Assembly (NCBI RefSeq): GCF_018139625.1
Contig: NZ_JAGSOH010000076.1
Location: forward strand, 1 to 37,550
DNA length: 37,550 nt
Source of the DNA: Actinospica acidithermotolerans
GTDB lineage: Bacteria; Actinomycetota; Actinomycetes; Streptomycetales; Catenulisporaceae
Direction of reading: 5' to 3'
Part shown: piece after piece, positions 24,940-33,247 of the stretch
Layout of the letters: every line of letters begins with the position of its first letter
Numbering within the stretch: the stretch's first letter is position 1
Made by a program: the position numbers and the translations under genes
The notes under the pieces: generated by a model
Databases searched by the model: none
The model's input: only the letters and a program-made list of their open reading frames with translations
Told to the model about the DNA's origin: nothing

Positions 24940-26592
24940 TCAGACCGCTGCGGCTTCTTCCGCTGACGCAGCCGATGCGGCCGATGCAGCCGGCCCGGTC
25001 GGCTCAGCCGACTCCGCCATTTCCGCCGTCTCCGTCTTCTCCACGGCGTCCGCGAGGACCGTCGCGCCGATCTTCTGGTACCGCGCCGGGCTGACGGCGC
25101 GCAGCACCAGGCCGCCGACGATCCCGACGGCGCCGGTGCCGATCACCACGTACGGCGTGATCTGGTACACGGGGCTGGTCGCCGCCGCACCGGCGGCGAA
25201 GCTCAGGTGGCTGAACAGCAGGTAGACGACGTAGATCATGCCCAGCGCGCCGACGGCCGGCGCGAGCAGCGTGCGCCACCACGTGCGGGTGGCCAGGACC
25301 GGCGAGTCCGGCTCGTGCTTCGTCACATGGAAATACCAGATGACCGAGACCGAGCAGATGGCCTGCACGATCAGGATCGCCATCGTGCCCATGATCGCCA
25401 GCAGGCCGAACTGGAAGTAGTAGGCGACGTCCGGCGCTGACTTGGTCGGTGCCTGGAACCAGAAGAAGCCGAGCGTGATCGCGAGGGTCACGAGCGACTG
25501 CAGGATCGAGGCGACGTGCGGCGACTTGTGCTTCGGGTGGGTGCGGCCGAGGTGGCGCACGACCGGGTGCAGCTCATCCCGTCCGAAGGCGTAGAGGTAG
25601 CGCGAGGCAGAGTTGTGGAAGGCCAGCGCGCAGGCGAACGAGCCGGTCACGGTCAGCACCATGTAAACGTCCTTCGCCCACACGCCGATGAACTTCTGCG
25701 TGATGCCGAAGAACAGGTCGAAGGCGTTGCCCGTCGAGCCGTTCGAGATCGCGATCGCCTGCTCCGGGCCGTTGCCGGAGATCGTCATCCACGAGATGAA
25801 CGTGTAGAACAGGCCGAGCCCGATCACGACGATGAGCGTGGCACGCGGGATGATCTTGGTGGGGTTGCGGGACTCCTCGCCGTAGACCGCGGTGGTCTCG
25901 AAGCCGACCCACGACCAGAACGCGAAGAACAAGCCGATCGCCGCGCTGCCGCCGGCGACCGCCGTGAACGCGTTGCCCGGGTTCAGCGACCGGGTCTCGA
26001 GGCCGGACGAGCCGCCGCCGTGGAAGAGCACGGACAGGCCCAGCGCCGCCAGGATGAGCACCTCGGCGACCAGGAACACGCCGAGCACCTTGCCGGAGAT
26101 GGAGATGTCGAAGTAGCCCAGCGCCGCGATCACGACGATGCCGACCAGCGCGTAGAGCACCCAGCTGATCTTCGGGCCGCCGAAGGTCTCGACGTCGGTC
26201 TTGAAGAAGGACGCGAAGATGCCGATGAGCGAGCCCTCGAACACCATGTACGCGAGGGTCGCCATCAGGCCCGCGCCGAGCCCGGCCGCGCGGCCGAGAC
26301 CGCGGGTGATGAAGCCGTAGAACGCGCCGGTCGCCGTCACGTGTCTCGCCATCGCCGAGTAGCCGACGGTGAACACGGCCAGCACGGCGGTGGCGAACAG
26401 GAACGCGCCGGGAGTGCCGGCGCCGTTGCCCGAGCCGATCGCGATCGGCAGGTTGCCTGTCATCGCCGTGATGGGCGCGGCTGTCGCCAGCACCATGAAG
26501 ATGACGCCGATCATGCCGACGGCGTTCTTGCGCAGACTGCCGTGGGTCGCGGCCGGTGCGGCGGACTCCACGCTCGTGTCGAGTGTGCTCAC
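24940..26592 (-). CDS. APC superfamily permease
   Basis: A 550-residue amino acid-polyamine-organocation transporter with about 12 membrane segments. The first, GMIGVIFMVLATAAPITAMTG, carries the family's unwound-helix region, and FWSWVGFETTAVYGEESRNP is the helix 6 signature (G-F-E plus the conserved E-E-S-R-N-P loop). The tail is Ala/Glu-rich. GTG start preceded by GGAAAGG. It is divergent from an acyl-CoA synthetase across a 136-bp spacer holding an inverted repeat, so the two may be co-regulated: import of an organic acid or amino acid, then CoA activation. Substrate not determined. Confidence 0.88.
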   Translation of the reverse strand: MSTLDTSVESAAPAATHGSLRKNAVGMIGVIFMVLATAAPITAMTGNLPIAIGSGNGAGTPGAFLFATAVLAVFTVGYSAMARHVTATGAFYGFITRGLGRAAGLGAGLMATLAYMVFEGSLIGIFASFFKTDVETFGGPKISWVLYALVGIVVIAALGYFDISISGKVLGVFLVAEVLILAALGLSVLFHGGGSSGLETRSLNPGNAFTAVAGGSAAIGLFFAFWSWVGFETTAVYGEESRNPTKIIPRATLIVVIGLGLFYTFISWMTISGNGPEQAIAISNGSTGNAFDLFFGITQKFIGVWAKDVYMVLTVTGSFACALAFHNSASRYLYAFGRDELHPVVRHLGRTHPKHKSPHVASILQSLVTLAITLGFFWFQAPTKSAPDVAYYFQFGLLAIMGTMAILIVQAICSVSVIWYFHVTKHEPDSPVLATRTWWRTLLAPAVGALGMIYVVYLLFSHLSFAAGAAATSPVYQITPYVVIGTGAVGIVGGLVLRAVSPARYQKIGATVLADAVEKTETAEMAESAEPTGPAASAASAASAEEAAAV

Positions 26593-26632
26593 GGATCACG
26601 CCTTTCCAACATCCGTCCAGGGGGGTCGGTGC

Positions 26633-26655
26633 CGATCAGCGTGATGCGTTGATCG
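26633..26655. promoter_or_regulatory. Inverted repeat in the permease/acyl-CoA synthetase spacer
   Basis: CGATCAGCG (26633-26641) pairs with CGTTGATCG (26647-26655), with one G-T mismatch and a 5-base centre. Candidate shared operator, 41 bases upstream of the permease start. Confidence 0.45.
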
Positions 26656-26728
26656 ACGGGAACCGCGACATGGTTGTTAAATTCAGATCAGGCAAAACTC
26701 GCACTCGAGCCGCTGAGGATGGACGACG

Positions 26729-28435
26729 ATGGAGTCGACGACCGAGAAGTACCGTGCCGCGCGTGACCTGCTGCAGGAGTCGTCGCGGGATTACGCGGCG
26801 GCGGTGGCGCGGTTCTCCTGGCCGGACTTCGGGGAGCGGTTCAACTGGGCGGTCGACTGGTTCGACGCCGTCGCCCGCGGGGTCGAGCGGACGGCGCTGT
26901 GGATCGTCGAGGAGGACGGCAGCGAGGCGCGCTACTCGTTCGACGCCATGGCGCGGCGGTCCGACCAGGTGGCGGCGCAGCTGGCCGCGCACGGGGTGCG
27001 GCGCGGCGATCGGGTGCTGCTGATGCTGAACAACCAGGTCGAGCTCTGGGAGTCGATGCTCGCGGTGATGAAGCTCGGCGCGGTCATCCTCCCGACCACG
27101 ACGGCGTTCGGGCCGGCCGACCTGGCCGACCGGATCGCGCGCGGCGGGGTGAAGCACGTGCTGACGAACGCGGCGGACGCGGGCAAGTTCGCGGGCGTGC
27201 CGGGGGAGTACCGGAGGTTCGCGGTCGGCGACGAGGGCGAAATCCCGGAGGGGTGGATCGACTACCGCGGCGCGTACGAGCTCGATGTCCCTCCGGCTGC
27301 GCACCCGGGCACGGCGCCCTCCGACCCGCAGCTGCTGTATTTCACCTCGGGCACCACCAACCGGCCGAAGCTGGTCGAGCACACCCAGGTCTCGTATCCC
27401 GTCGGGCACCTGGCCACGTCGTTCTGGGTGGCCGCGAAGCCCGGCGACGTGCACCTGAACATCTCCTCGCCGGGCTGGGCGAAGCACGCGTGGAGCTGCT
27501 TCTTCGCGCCGTGGATCGCCGAGGCGACGATCTTCATCTACAACTACAAGCGCTTCGACGCCGTCGCGCTGCAGAACCAGATCCGGCGCGCCGGGGTGAA
27601 CACGTTCTGCGCGCCGCCGACCGTGTGGCGGATGCTGATCAAGGCGGACCTGTCCGGCGGGCCGGGCGCGCTGCGCGAGCTGCTGTCGGCCGGCGAGCCG
27701 CTGAACCCCGAGGTGATGGACCAGGTCCGGGAGGCCTGGGGCCTGACGATCCGGGACGGCTACGGGCAGACCGAGCTGCCGCTCGCGGTCGGCAACGTGC
27801 CGGGGATGCCGGTCAAGCCGGGCTCGATGGGGCTGCCGCTGCCGGGCGTGCCGATCGTGCTGGTGGACCCGGTCACCGGCAAGCCGGCCGACGAGGGAGA
27901 GATCTGCGTCGACCTGGCGAAGCGTCCGATGAGCCTGATGACGGGCTATCAGGGCGATCCGGAGCGCAACGCCGAGGCCATGGCCAACGGCTACTACCAC
28001 ACCGGCGACGTCGCCTCCCGGGACTCCGACGGCTACATCTTCTACATCGGCCGCACCGACGACGTGTTCAAGGCCTCCGATTACAAGATCTCGCCGTTCG
28101 AGCTGGAGAGCGTCCTGATCGAGCACCCGGCCGTCGCCGAGGCGGCCGTGGTCCCGGCGGCGGACGAACTGCGGCTGGCGGTGCCCAAGGCGTACGTCGC
28201 GCTGGCCGCCGGCTACGAGCCGACCCGTGAGACGGCCTTCGAGATCCTGAAGTACGCGCGGGAGCACCTGGCGCCGTACCAGCGGGTGCGCCGGCTCGAG
28301 TTCTTCGAGCTGCCGAAGACGATCTCGGGCAAGATCCGGCGCGTCGACCTGCGCGGACGCGAGGAGCGCGCGCAGCTCGGCGGGGAGGAGCTGACCGAGT
28401 GGCGCGAGGAGCAGTTCCCGGAGCTGCGCGGCTGA
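26729..28435 (+). CDS. Acyl-CoA synthetase (ANL superfamily, medium-chain/acetyl-CoA synthetase-like)
   Basis: A 568-residue AMP-forming ligase that activates a carboxylic acid to its CoA thioester. The P-loop YFTSGTTNRPK (204-214) has N where most members have G. SSPGWAKHAW and DGYGQTELP (adenine-binding and Mg-contact motif) follow, then YYHTGDVASRDSDGY and GRTDDVFKASDYKISPFELES, and the C-terminal catalytic lysine in KTISGKIRR. The region near 340-360 is most like MACS-type enzymes acting on short or medium-chain or aromatic acids. The ATG at 26729 follows GAGGATGGACGACG. Divergent from an APC permease, which may import its substrate. Substrate unknown. Confidence 0.88.
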   Translation: MESTTEKYRAARDLLQESSRDYAAAVARFSWPDFGERFNWAVDWFDAVARGVERTALWIVEEDGSEARYSFDAMARRSDQVAAQLAAHGVRRGDRVLLMLNNQVELWESMLAVMKLGAVILPTTTAFGPADLADRIARGGVKHVLTNAADAGKFAGVPGEYRRFAVGDEGEIPEGWIDYRGAYELDVPPAAHPGTAPSDPQLLYFTSGTTNRPKLVEHTQVSYPVGHLATSFWVAAKPGDVHLNISSPGWAKHAWSCFFAPWIAEATIFIYNYKRFDAVALQNQIRRAGVNTFCAPPTVWRMLIKADLSGGPGALRELLSAGEPLNPEVMDQVREAWGLTIRDGYGQTELPLAVGNVPGMPVKPGSMGLPLPGVPIVLVDPVTGKPADEGEICVDLAKRPMSLMTGYQGDPERNAEAMANGYYHTGDVASRDSDGYIFYIGRTDDVFKASDYKISPFELESVLIEHPAVAEAAVVPAADELRLAVPKAYVALAAGYEPTRETAFEILKYAREHLAPYQRVRRLEFFELPKTISGKIRRVDLRGREERAQLGGEELTEWREEQFPELRG

Positions 28436-28515
28436 GGACCCCGCGCCCGCCGCCGCGCCGGCCGCGTCCGCGTCCGCTTTGAGCGATCTTGGCGCCGTTC
28501 ATCGCTCGGCCGGGT

Positions 28516-28521
28516 GACAAT
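28516..28521 (+). promoter_or_regulatory. Weak -10-like hexamer of the DUF445 gene
   Basis: GACAAT ends six bases before the GTG at 28528, the same geometry as the other leaderless candidates here. No -35 box at the right distance. Confidence 0.35.
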
Positions 28522-28527
28522 GCTGCG

Positions 28528-29793
28528 GTGAGAGCACTGTCACCGGCCGAGGCCGAGAAGCGTCGCGGACTGCGCCGGATGAAGACCGTGGCGACGGCCG
28601 CGCTGGCCGTCGCCACCGTGGTGTACGTGGTCGCACGCTGGCAGAACGGGCGCGGCGCGGTCTGGGCCGGGTACGTCGAGGCGGCGGCCGAGGCCGCCAT
28701 GATCGGCGCGCTCGCGGACTGGTTCGCGGTCACCGCGCTCTTCCGCCGTCCGCTCGGCCTGCCGATCCCGCACACCGCGATCATCCCGCGGCGCAAGGAG
28801 GTGCTCGGCCGCTCGCTCGGCGAGTTCGTCGGCGAGAACTTCCTGTCCGAGCCGGTGGTGCGCGGCCGGCTGCGCGCGGTCGGCCTGTCCTCCCGGCTCG
28901 GCGCCTGGCTCTCCGTCCCCGAGCACGCCCGCCGCGTGGCCCACGAGACGGGCGGCCTGATCCGCGGCGCGCTCACCGTGCTCAACGACGAAAAGGTGCG
29001 CCAGACGCTGACCGACGCGCTCACCCGCCGCCTCGAGGCCGTGCCCGCCGGCCCGCCCGCCGGAAAGCTGCTGGCCCGGTACACCGAGGCGGACGCGCAC
29101 CAGCCTGTCGTGGACCTGCTCGCGCAGCGCGCCGTGGACTGGCTCGTCGACAACCCGGAGGCGATCGAGTCGGCCGTGGAGAGCGAGGCGCCCGGCTGGA
29201 CCCCGCGGTTCATCGACGAGCGGCTGGCCCGCCGCGTGCACCGGGAACTGCTGCGGGTCGCCAGGGCAGTGCGCGACGACCCGCACCACGCCGTGCGCCG
29301 CGCGATCGACGGCTACCTCGCCAACTTCGCCGAGGATCTGGCGAAGGACCCGCAGGTGATGGCCCGCGCCGACCGCTTCAAGAACGAGCTGCTCACGCAC
29401 CCGGCGACGCAGGAGGCCGTCGTCTCGGCGTGGGCCGCGCTGCGCAGGATGATCCTCGAGGGCTTCACCGACGAGGACGGCGACCTGCGCGCCCGCCTGG
29501 CCGAGGCCGCCCGCTCCTTCGGCGTGCGCCTGACCGAGGACGCGCAGCTGCAGGCGCGCGTCGACGGCTGGGTCGAGGGTGCCGCGGTGTACGTCGTCTC
29601 CACGTACCGCAGCGAGATCACGGCCTTGATCACCGACACCGTCAACGCCTGGGACGGCGAGGAGACCTCGCGCAAGATCGAGATCCAGATCGGCCGCGAC
29701 CTGCAGTTCATCCGCATCAACGGCACCGTCGTCGGCGCGCTCGCCGGCCTGCTGATCTACACGCTGACCAGGCTCTCCGACCTCGGGCACTAG
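28528..29793 (+). CDS. DUF445 family membrane protein
   Basis: About 421 residues, DUF445 (YjiN/YheB-type). N-terminal membrane helix VATAALAVATVVYVVARW, a second membrane-near segment AAEAAMIGALADWFAVTALFR, then a long helical soluble part with the family signature LPIPHTAIIPRRKEVLGRSLGEFVGENFL, and a C-terminal membrane helix (VVGALAGLLIYTLT). The repeated amphipathic helices resemble those of proteins that arrange membranes or septa, but function is unknown. The GTG at 28528 fits the promoter; an earlier in-frame start at 28489 is possible. Convergent with the next gene. Confidence 0.87.
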   Translation: MRALSPAEAEKRRGLRRMKTVATAALAVATVVYVVARWQNGRGAVWAGYVEAAAEAAMIGALADWFAVTALFRRPLGLPIPHTAIIPRRKEVLGRSLGEFVGENFLSEPVVRGRLRAVGLSSRLGAWLSVPEHARRVAHETGGLIRGALTVLNDEKVRQTLTDALTRRLEAVPAGPPAGKLLARYTEADAHQPVVDLLAQRAVDWLVDNPEAIESAVESEAPGWTPRFIDERLARRVHRELLRVARAVRDDPHHAVRRAIDGYLANFAEDLAKDPQVMARADRFKNELLTHPATQEAVVSAWAALRRMILEGFTDEDGDLRARLAEAARSFGVRLTEDAQLQARVDGWVEGAAVYVVSTYRSEITALITDTVNAWDGEETSRKIEIQIGRDLQFIRINGTVVGALAGLLIYTLTRLSDLGH

Positions 29794-29836
29794 CCGCCTG
29801 CCACTCCCGGACGGCCGTGCCCGACAGCCGGAGCGG

Positions 29837-30802
29837 TCAGCCGGCGAAGCGCTGGTTCCAGAGGGTGAAGCGCTCGACCGGGTCGCCGTCGATGGACCAG
29901 GGCCAGGCGGTCACCACGCCGCCGAGCCGCTGGAAGACCGGCGCCGCGTTCTGCGGATAACCCGTGCGCAGCAGCGCGTAAGCCAGCAGGTTGAGATCGG
30001 CGATGGCCGCGGCGTGCTTGAAGGCGCCCGGCTGCAGCCACTCGACCCGCGCACGATCGAGCAGGGCGGCGACGGCGGGCTGGCGGAAGGCCTCGTCGGC
30101 GGTGATCGCACCGGCGCCGCCCGCGTCGAGCGTGCGGCGGTAGCGGCGCAGCTCCGCCTCCAGCGGAAGGGCGGCCACCGGCGACGCGGGCGGAGCGGCT
30201 TCGGTCACCGCGTTGACGAAGTCGCGCACGGCCGTCTGCGAGCCGCACTCGTCGGGGGAGAGGTAGCCGAGCAGTTCGAGATGGCCCGCGCGGCTCCACG
30301 GGTCGCGGGCGCGCAGTTCGTTCCAGACCGGCTGCACGTCGGGCCACGGCCGGCGCTGCTGCCGCATGATCGCCAGCGCGGCGATCCACGGCATGCTGTC
30401 CGCCTGGTTCAGTGCGGCGGCGGTGTGGCAGTCGTCGAGCGCGGCCGTGAGGTAGGCGGGCGCCCCGCCGCCGACCGCGCCGGCCTCCCGGGCCGAGGCC
30501 AGCCGCGCCAGTGCGGAGAGCACCAGCGCGTCCGGCTCGTTCGGCGAGTGCCGGCGCCAGTGGCGGGCGACGTTCTCGGCCTGGCGCGCGATCACCTCGA
30601 ACCGGAACGCGCGCCGGTCATGGTCCGTGTCACACTCCTGCAGCAGTTCTTCGACCACGGCGATGTAGTGGTCCACCTGGTAGTTTCCGCGCACCGGCAC
30701 GGAAATGACCTTGCACGTCTTCGCCAGCACCTGATCATCGAGTTCCGGCGAGAGACGCGGAGCCAGGATCTTGCTGCGGCGGCTCAAGATCGCCATCGAC
30801 AC
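29837..30802 (-). CDS. Uncharacterised 321-residue helical protein
   Basis: Not recognised as a named family. The sequence is soluble and mostly helical, with repeated Trp/Ala-rich helix pairs such as ALDDCHTAAALNQADSMPWI, RDPWSRAGHLELLGYLSP and LLAYALLRTGYPQNAAPVF that look like tetratricopeptide-type solenoid units. The N-terminus (ILSRRSKILAPRLSPELD) is basic. No signal peptide or membrane helix. Start at ATG 30802, after GAGAGGTG; a second ATG two codons on is equally possible. The divergent DUF1990 gene shares its upstream region. A protein-protein interaction role is a guess from the solenoid-like pattern only. Confidence 0.7.
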   Translation of the reverse strand: MSMAILSRRSKILAPRLSPELDDQVLAKTCKVISVPVRGNYQVDHYIAVVEELLQECDTDHDRRAFRFEVIARQAENVARHWRRHSPNEPDALVLSALARLASAREAGAVGGGAPAYLTAALDDCHTAAALNQADSMPWIAALAIMRQQRRPWPDVQPVWNELRARDPWSRAGHLELLGYLSPDECGSQTAVRDFVNAVTEAAPPASPVAALPLEAELRRYRRTLDAGGAGAITADEAFRQPAVAALLDRARVEWLQPGAFKHAAAIADLNLLAYALLRTGYPQNAAPVFQRLGGVVTAWPWSIDGDPVERFTLWNQRFAG

Positions 30803-30944
30803 ACCTCTCGGCTACGGAGGAGTCGATGTTATCCAGGCCGGAGGGGTCAGAAGGCTACGTGTCGATATCAATCTCAGCCTCCGGTGATACTGCTCAGTAG
30901 CATTTCTGCTGCGCCAGCACCGCCCTGATGTGTGACACGTGCTT

Positions 30945-30950
30945 TAGAGT
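30945..30950 (+). promoter_or_regulatory. -10 box of the DUF1990 gene, probably leaderless
   Basis: TAGAGT ends six bases before the GTG at 30957. No matching -35 hexamer is evident. Confidence 0.5.
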
Positions 30951-30956
30951 AAGCGT

Positions 30957-31463
30957 GTGAACCGATTCACGTATCGGGAGGTGGGGGCGACCCGAGAAGG
31001 GGGTGCATTGCCCGAGGGCTACAACCACCTTCGCCGGCGGATGCGTATCGGATCGGGGGCGCGGGCGTTCGAGCTCGCCGGCGCCGCCGTGGTCGAGTGG
31101 CGGATGCACTCGGGGATGCATGTACGCCCAAGGGCGGACCGGCCACGGGCAGAGCCGGGGACGCGCGTCACGCTCTTCCTCGGGATCGGGCGGCTGAGTC
31201 TCACCGCGCCGTGCGAAGTGGTCTGGACGGTCGATGAGCCGCGCCGCAGAGGGTTCGCCTACGGCACCTTGCCCGGGCATCCGGAGTGCGGCGAGGAGTC
31301 GTTCGTCGTGGATTGGGCCGAGGACGATTCAGTCTGGCTGAGCATCACGGCGTTCAGCGTCGGTGGCAGGTGGTTCACGCGGGCGGCAGGTCCGCTCGTC
31401 GTGGTTTTTCAGAATGCTTATGCACTCGCCTGCGGTGCGGTTCTGCGTAGGCTCGTAGGCTGA
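30957..31463 (+). CDS. DUF1990 family protein
   Basis: A 168-residue protein matching the DUF1990 pattern: FTYREVGATREGG at the start, IGSGARAFELAGAAVVEWRMHSG, then APCEVVWTVDEPRRRGFAYGTLPGHPECGEESFVVDW and a C-terminal AFSVGGRWFTRAAGP. These proteins are probably small lipid- or ligand-binding folds; function unknown, some lie in cell-envelope contexts. GTG start with a leaderless-type -10 box. Alone in its transcription unit and divergent from the 321-residue solenoid-like gene. Confidence 0.88.
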   Translation: MNRFTYREVGATREGGALPEGYNHLRRRMRIGSGARAFELAGAAVVEWRMHSGMHVRPRADRPRAEPGTRVTLFLGIGRLSLTAPCEVVWTVDEPRRRGFAYGTLPGHPECGEESFVVDWAEDDSVWLSITAFSVGGRWFTRAAGPLVVVFQNAYALACGAVLRRLVG

Positions 31464-31493
31464 TTCGCCTCGCTCGTTCCCGGTCCTGAGCGC

Positions 31494-31530
31494 CGGCCGG
31501 GAGTCCGTCGCGGGAACGGGCCCCCGGCCG
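31494..31530. terminator. Possible terminator with two competing hairpins
   Basis: CGGCCGGG (31494-31501) pairs with CCCGGCCG (31523-31530). An alternative stem pairs CGTTCCCG (about 31475-31482) with CGGGAACG (about 31511-31518). Lies between convergent DUF1990 and protease genes. Confidence 0.5.
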
Positions 31531-31545
31531 AGGTGTGGCTGCGGC

Positions 31546-33009
31546 TCAGAAGCCTCCCGTCCCGTTCGGGGTGCCGAGGCCGGTGGGGCCGTCGTAGCCG
31601 GGTTCGGCGGTGCAGAGGTAGGCGGGGGTGCAGGTGCTCGTCGAGCCCGAGGTGACGTCGTTGAGATCGGCGGTGTGGCTGTACGGGTACGAACCGTATG
31701 TGATCGACGACGTGTTGTTCGCCAGGGCGTATACGGATGCGATGATCGGGGACGCGGCGCTGGTGCCGCCTACCTGGACCCAGCCGTCGGCGCCGGTGAC
31801 CAGGCCTAGCGAGATCAGGAGGTCGCACCACGAGCTGGTGCCGCAGCTGTTGGCCGTGTCGTAGACGGCGACGCCGGTGGCCGGGTCCGCGACCGCGGAG
31901 ACGTCGGCGACGATCCGGTTCGAGCAGCCTGCGGGGAGGTTGAGGCTCTTCTGCCAGGAGGGCTGCGTCTCGTACGCGGAGCAGCCGGAGCCGGTACCCT
32001 CGGTGGACGAGGTCGACCAGACCGACTCGGTCCAGCCGCGGGCGTTGGAGGCCGTGCTCAGGCTGGTGCCGCCGACGGCGGTGACGTAGGGGGACGCCGC
32101 GGGCCAGATCACGCCGTAGCCGCTGTCGCCGGAGCTGGCGGTGATGGCGATGCCGGAGTGGTTGAACGCGGCGTCGTCGGTGGTCTCGCTGGACGACTCG
32201 GAGCCGCCCCAGCTGTTCGAGATCGCGACGACGCCGCTGGTCGCGGCCGCGGTGTTCTCGGCCGTGTCGAGGTCGGATTCGTTCGCGGAAGCGGCCTCGA
32301 CCAGCAGGATGTGGCAGCCGGGGCAGATCGCGGAGACCATGTCGAGGTCCAGCGACTCCTCCTCGGACCAGCCGTAGTCGGTGGACGGCAGCGAGGTGGT
32401 GGAGCCGGTCTCGCTCTCCTGCTTGAAGCAGCCGGTCGCCGCCGTGCACGCGGGCAGGCCGTAAGCGCTGCGGTAAACGGCCAGGTCAGAGGCGGCGTTG
32501 GGATCGTTGTACGCGTCGACGATGGCGACGGTCTCGGTCGAGCTGCCGCTCGCGGTCAGGTTGTACGCGGACCGCAGCTGGGCAGGCGTGTAGCCGGAGC
32601 TCGTCGAGGTGCCGGTGGTCTGGTATCCGGCACGGGACGACGCGCCGTGCCGGGTGCCCCTGGCCTTGGCCGTGTAGCCGAGGCAGTGCATCACGCCGGG
32701 GGACGTGGCGGCGTTGCAGCCGAAGGGGAGGGGGCCGGTGGCGGAATCCGCGGAGGTCGTGGACGCCGTGGCGGTCGTGGAACTCGCGGCGGCCGCCGGG
32801 TTGGACGAGCGCGCCGGCTGCGTCTGCGCGTGCGCCGACGACTGCGCCGATGCCGGCGCCGCGAGGCCGACGCCCAGCCCGAGCAGGGCGAGCGCGAGCG
32901 CTGCGACGGTGGCGATCAGGCGGCGGGGAAACGGGATCTGACGGTGGGTGGCTCGGCCGGGCTTCGATATCCGAACTGGTCGACGGTCCGTGGGTCGGGT
33001 GGGCTGCAA
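31546..33009 (-). CDS. Secreted sedolisin-like (S53) serine-carboxyl protease lacking a long pro-domain
   Basis: About 487 residues. After a basic N-region comes a strong hydrophobic core (LIATVAALALALLGLGVGLA) and an ASA-type cleavage site, so it is exported. The triad is the Glu-xxx-Asp pair near 217/221 in WSEEESLDLDMV and the Ser near 418 in GGTSAASP; the oxyanion Asp is near 296 in SSGDSG. The 180-200 residue Pro-kumamolisin domain usual in sedolisins is not visible; only a Ser/Thr/Ala linker separates signal and catalytic domain. Start: TTG at 33009 has GGAG seven bases upstream and gives a normal signal peptide. The in-frame ATG at 33153 or GTG at 33165 would add about 50 residues before the signal peptide and is less likely. 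Confidence 0.8.
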   Translation of the reverse strand: MQPTRPTDRRPVRISKPGRATHRQIPFPRRLIATVAALALALLGLGVGLAAPASAQSSAHAQTQPARSSNPAAAASSTTATASTTSADSATGPLPFGCNAATSPGVMHCLGYTAKARGTRHGASSRAGYQTTGTSTSSGYTPAQLRSAYNLTASGSSTETVAIVDAYNDPNAASDLAVYRSAYGLPACTAATGCFKQESETGSTTSLPSTDYGWSEEESLDLDMVSAICPGCHILLVEAASANESDLDTAENTAAATSGVVAISNSWGGSESSSETTDDAAFNHSGIAITASSGDSGYGVIWPAASPYVTAVGGTSLSTASNARGWTESVWSTSSTEGTGSGCSAYETQPSWQKSLNLPAGCSNRIVADVSAVADPATGVAVYDTANSCGTSSWCDLLISLGLVTGADGWVQVGGTSAASPIIASVYALANNTSSITYGSYPYSHTADLNDVTSGSTSTCTPAYLCTAEPGYDGPTGLGTPNGTGGF

Positions 33010-33247
33010 TTCGGTTCTCCGGTTCGGTTCCGTGCGTCCGTACGCGGCGACGGCGCGGACGCGAGTGGTGGTCGTATCCGTGCGTACTCTGATGCGCAGC
33101 GTCGAACCGGGCGTATCGGACGTCAAGGCCTCCGGCCGTTCCAGGCCGCTCATCGGTGAAATCACCCGCCGCGTGGCATGACAAGACGCGGACGTGGAGA
33201 GATATTTGACACTAAACGGTCCTCATCCGTCGATCTTGGAGAGCCCC

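Noticed and set aside
33206-33234. Strong promoter for the APC permease from TTGACA at 33206
   Set aside because: The -35 is perfect but the hexamer 17 bases downstream (GTCGAT) is a poor -10; kept only as a remark.
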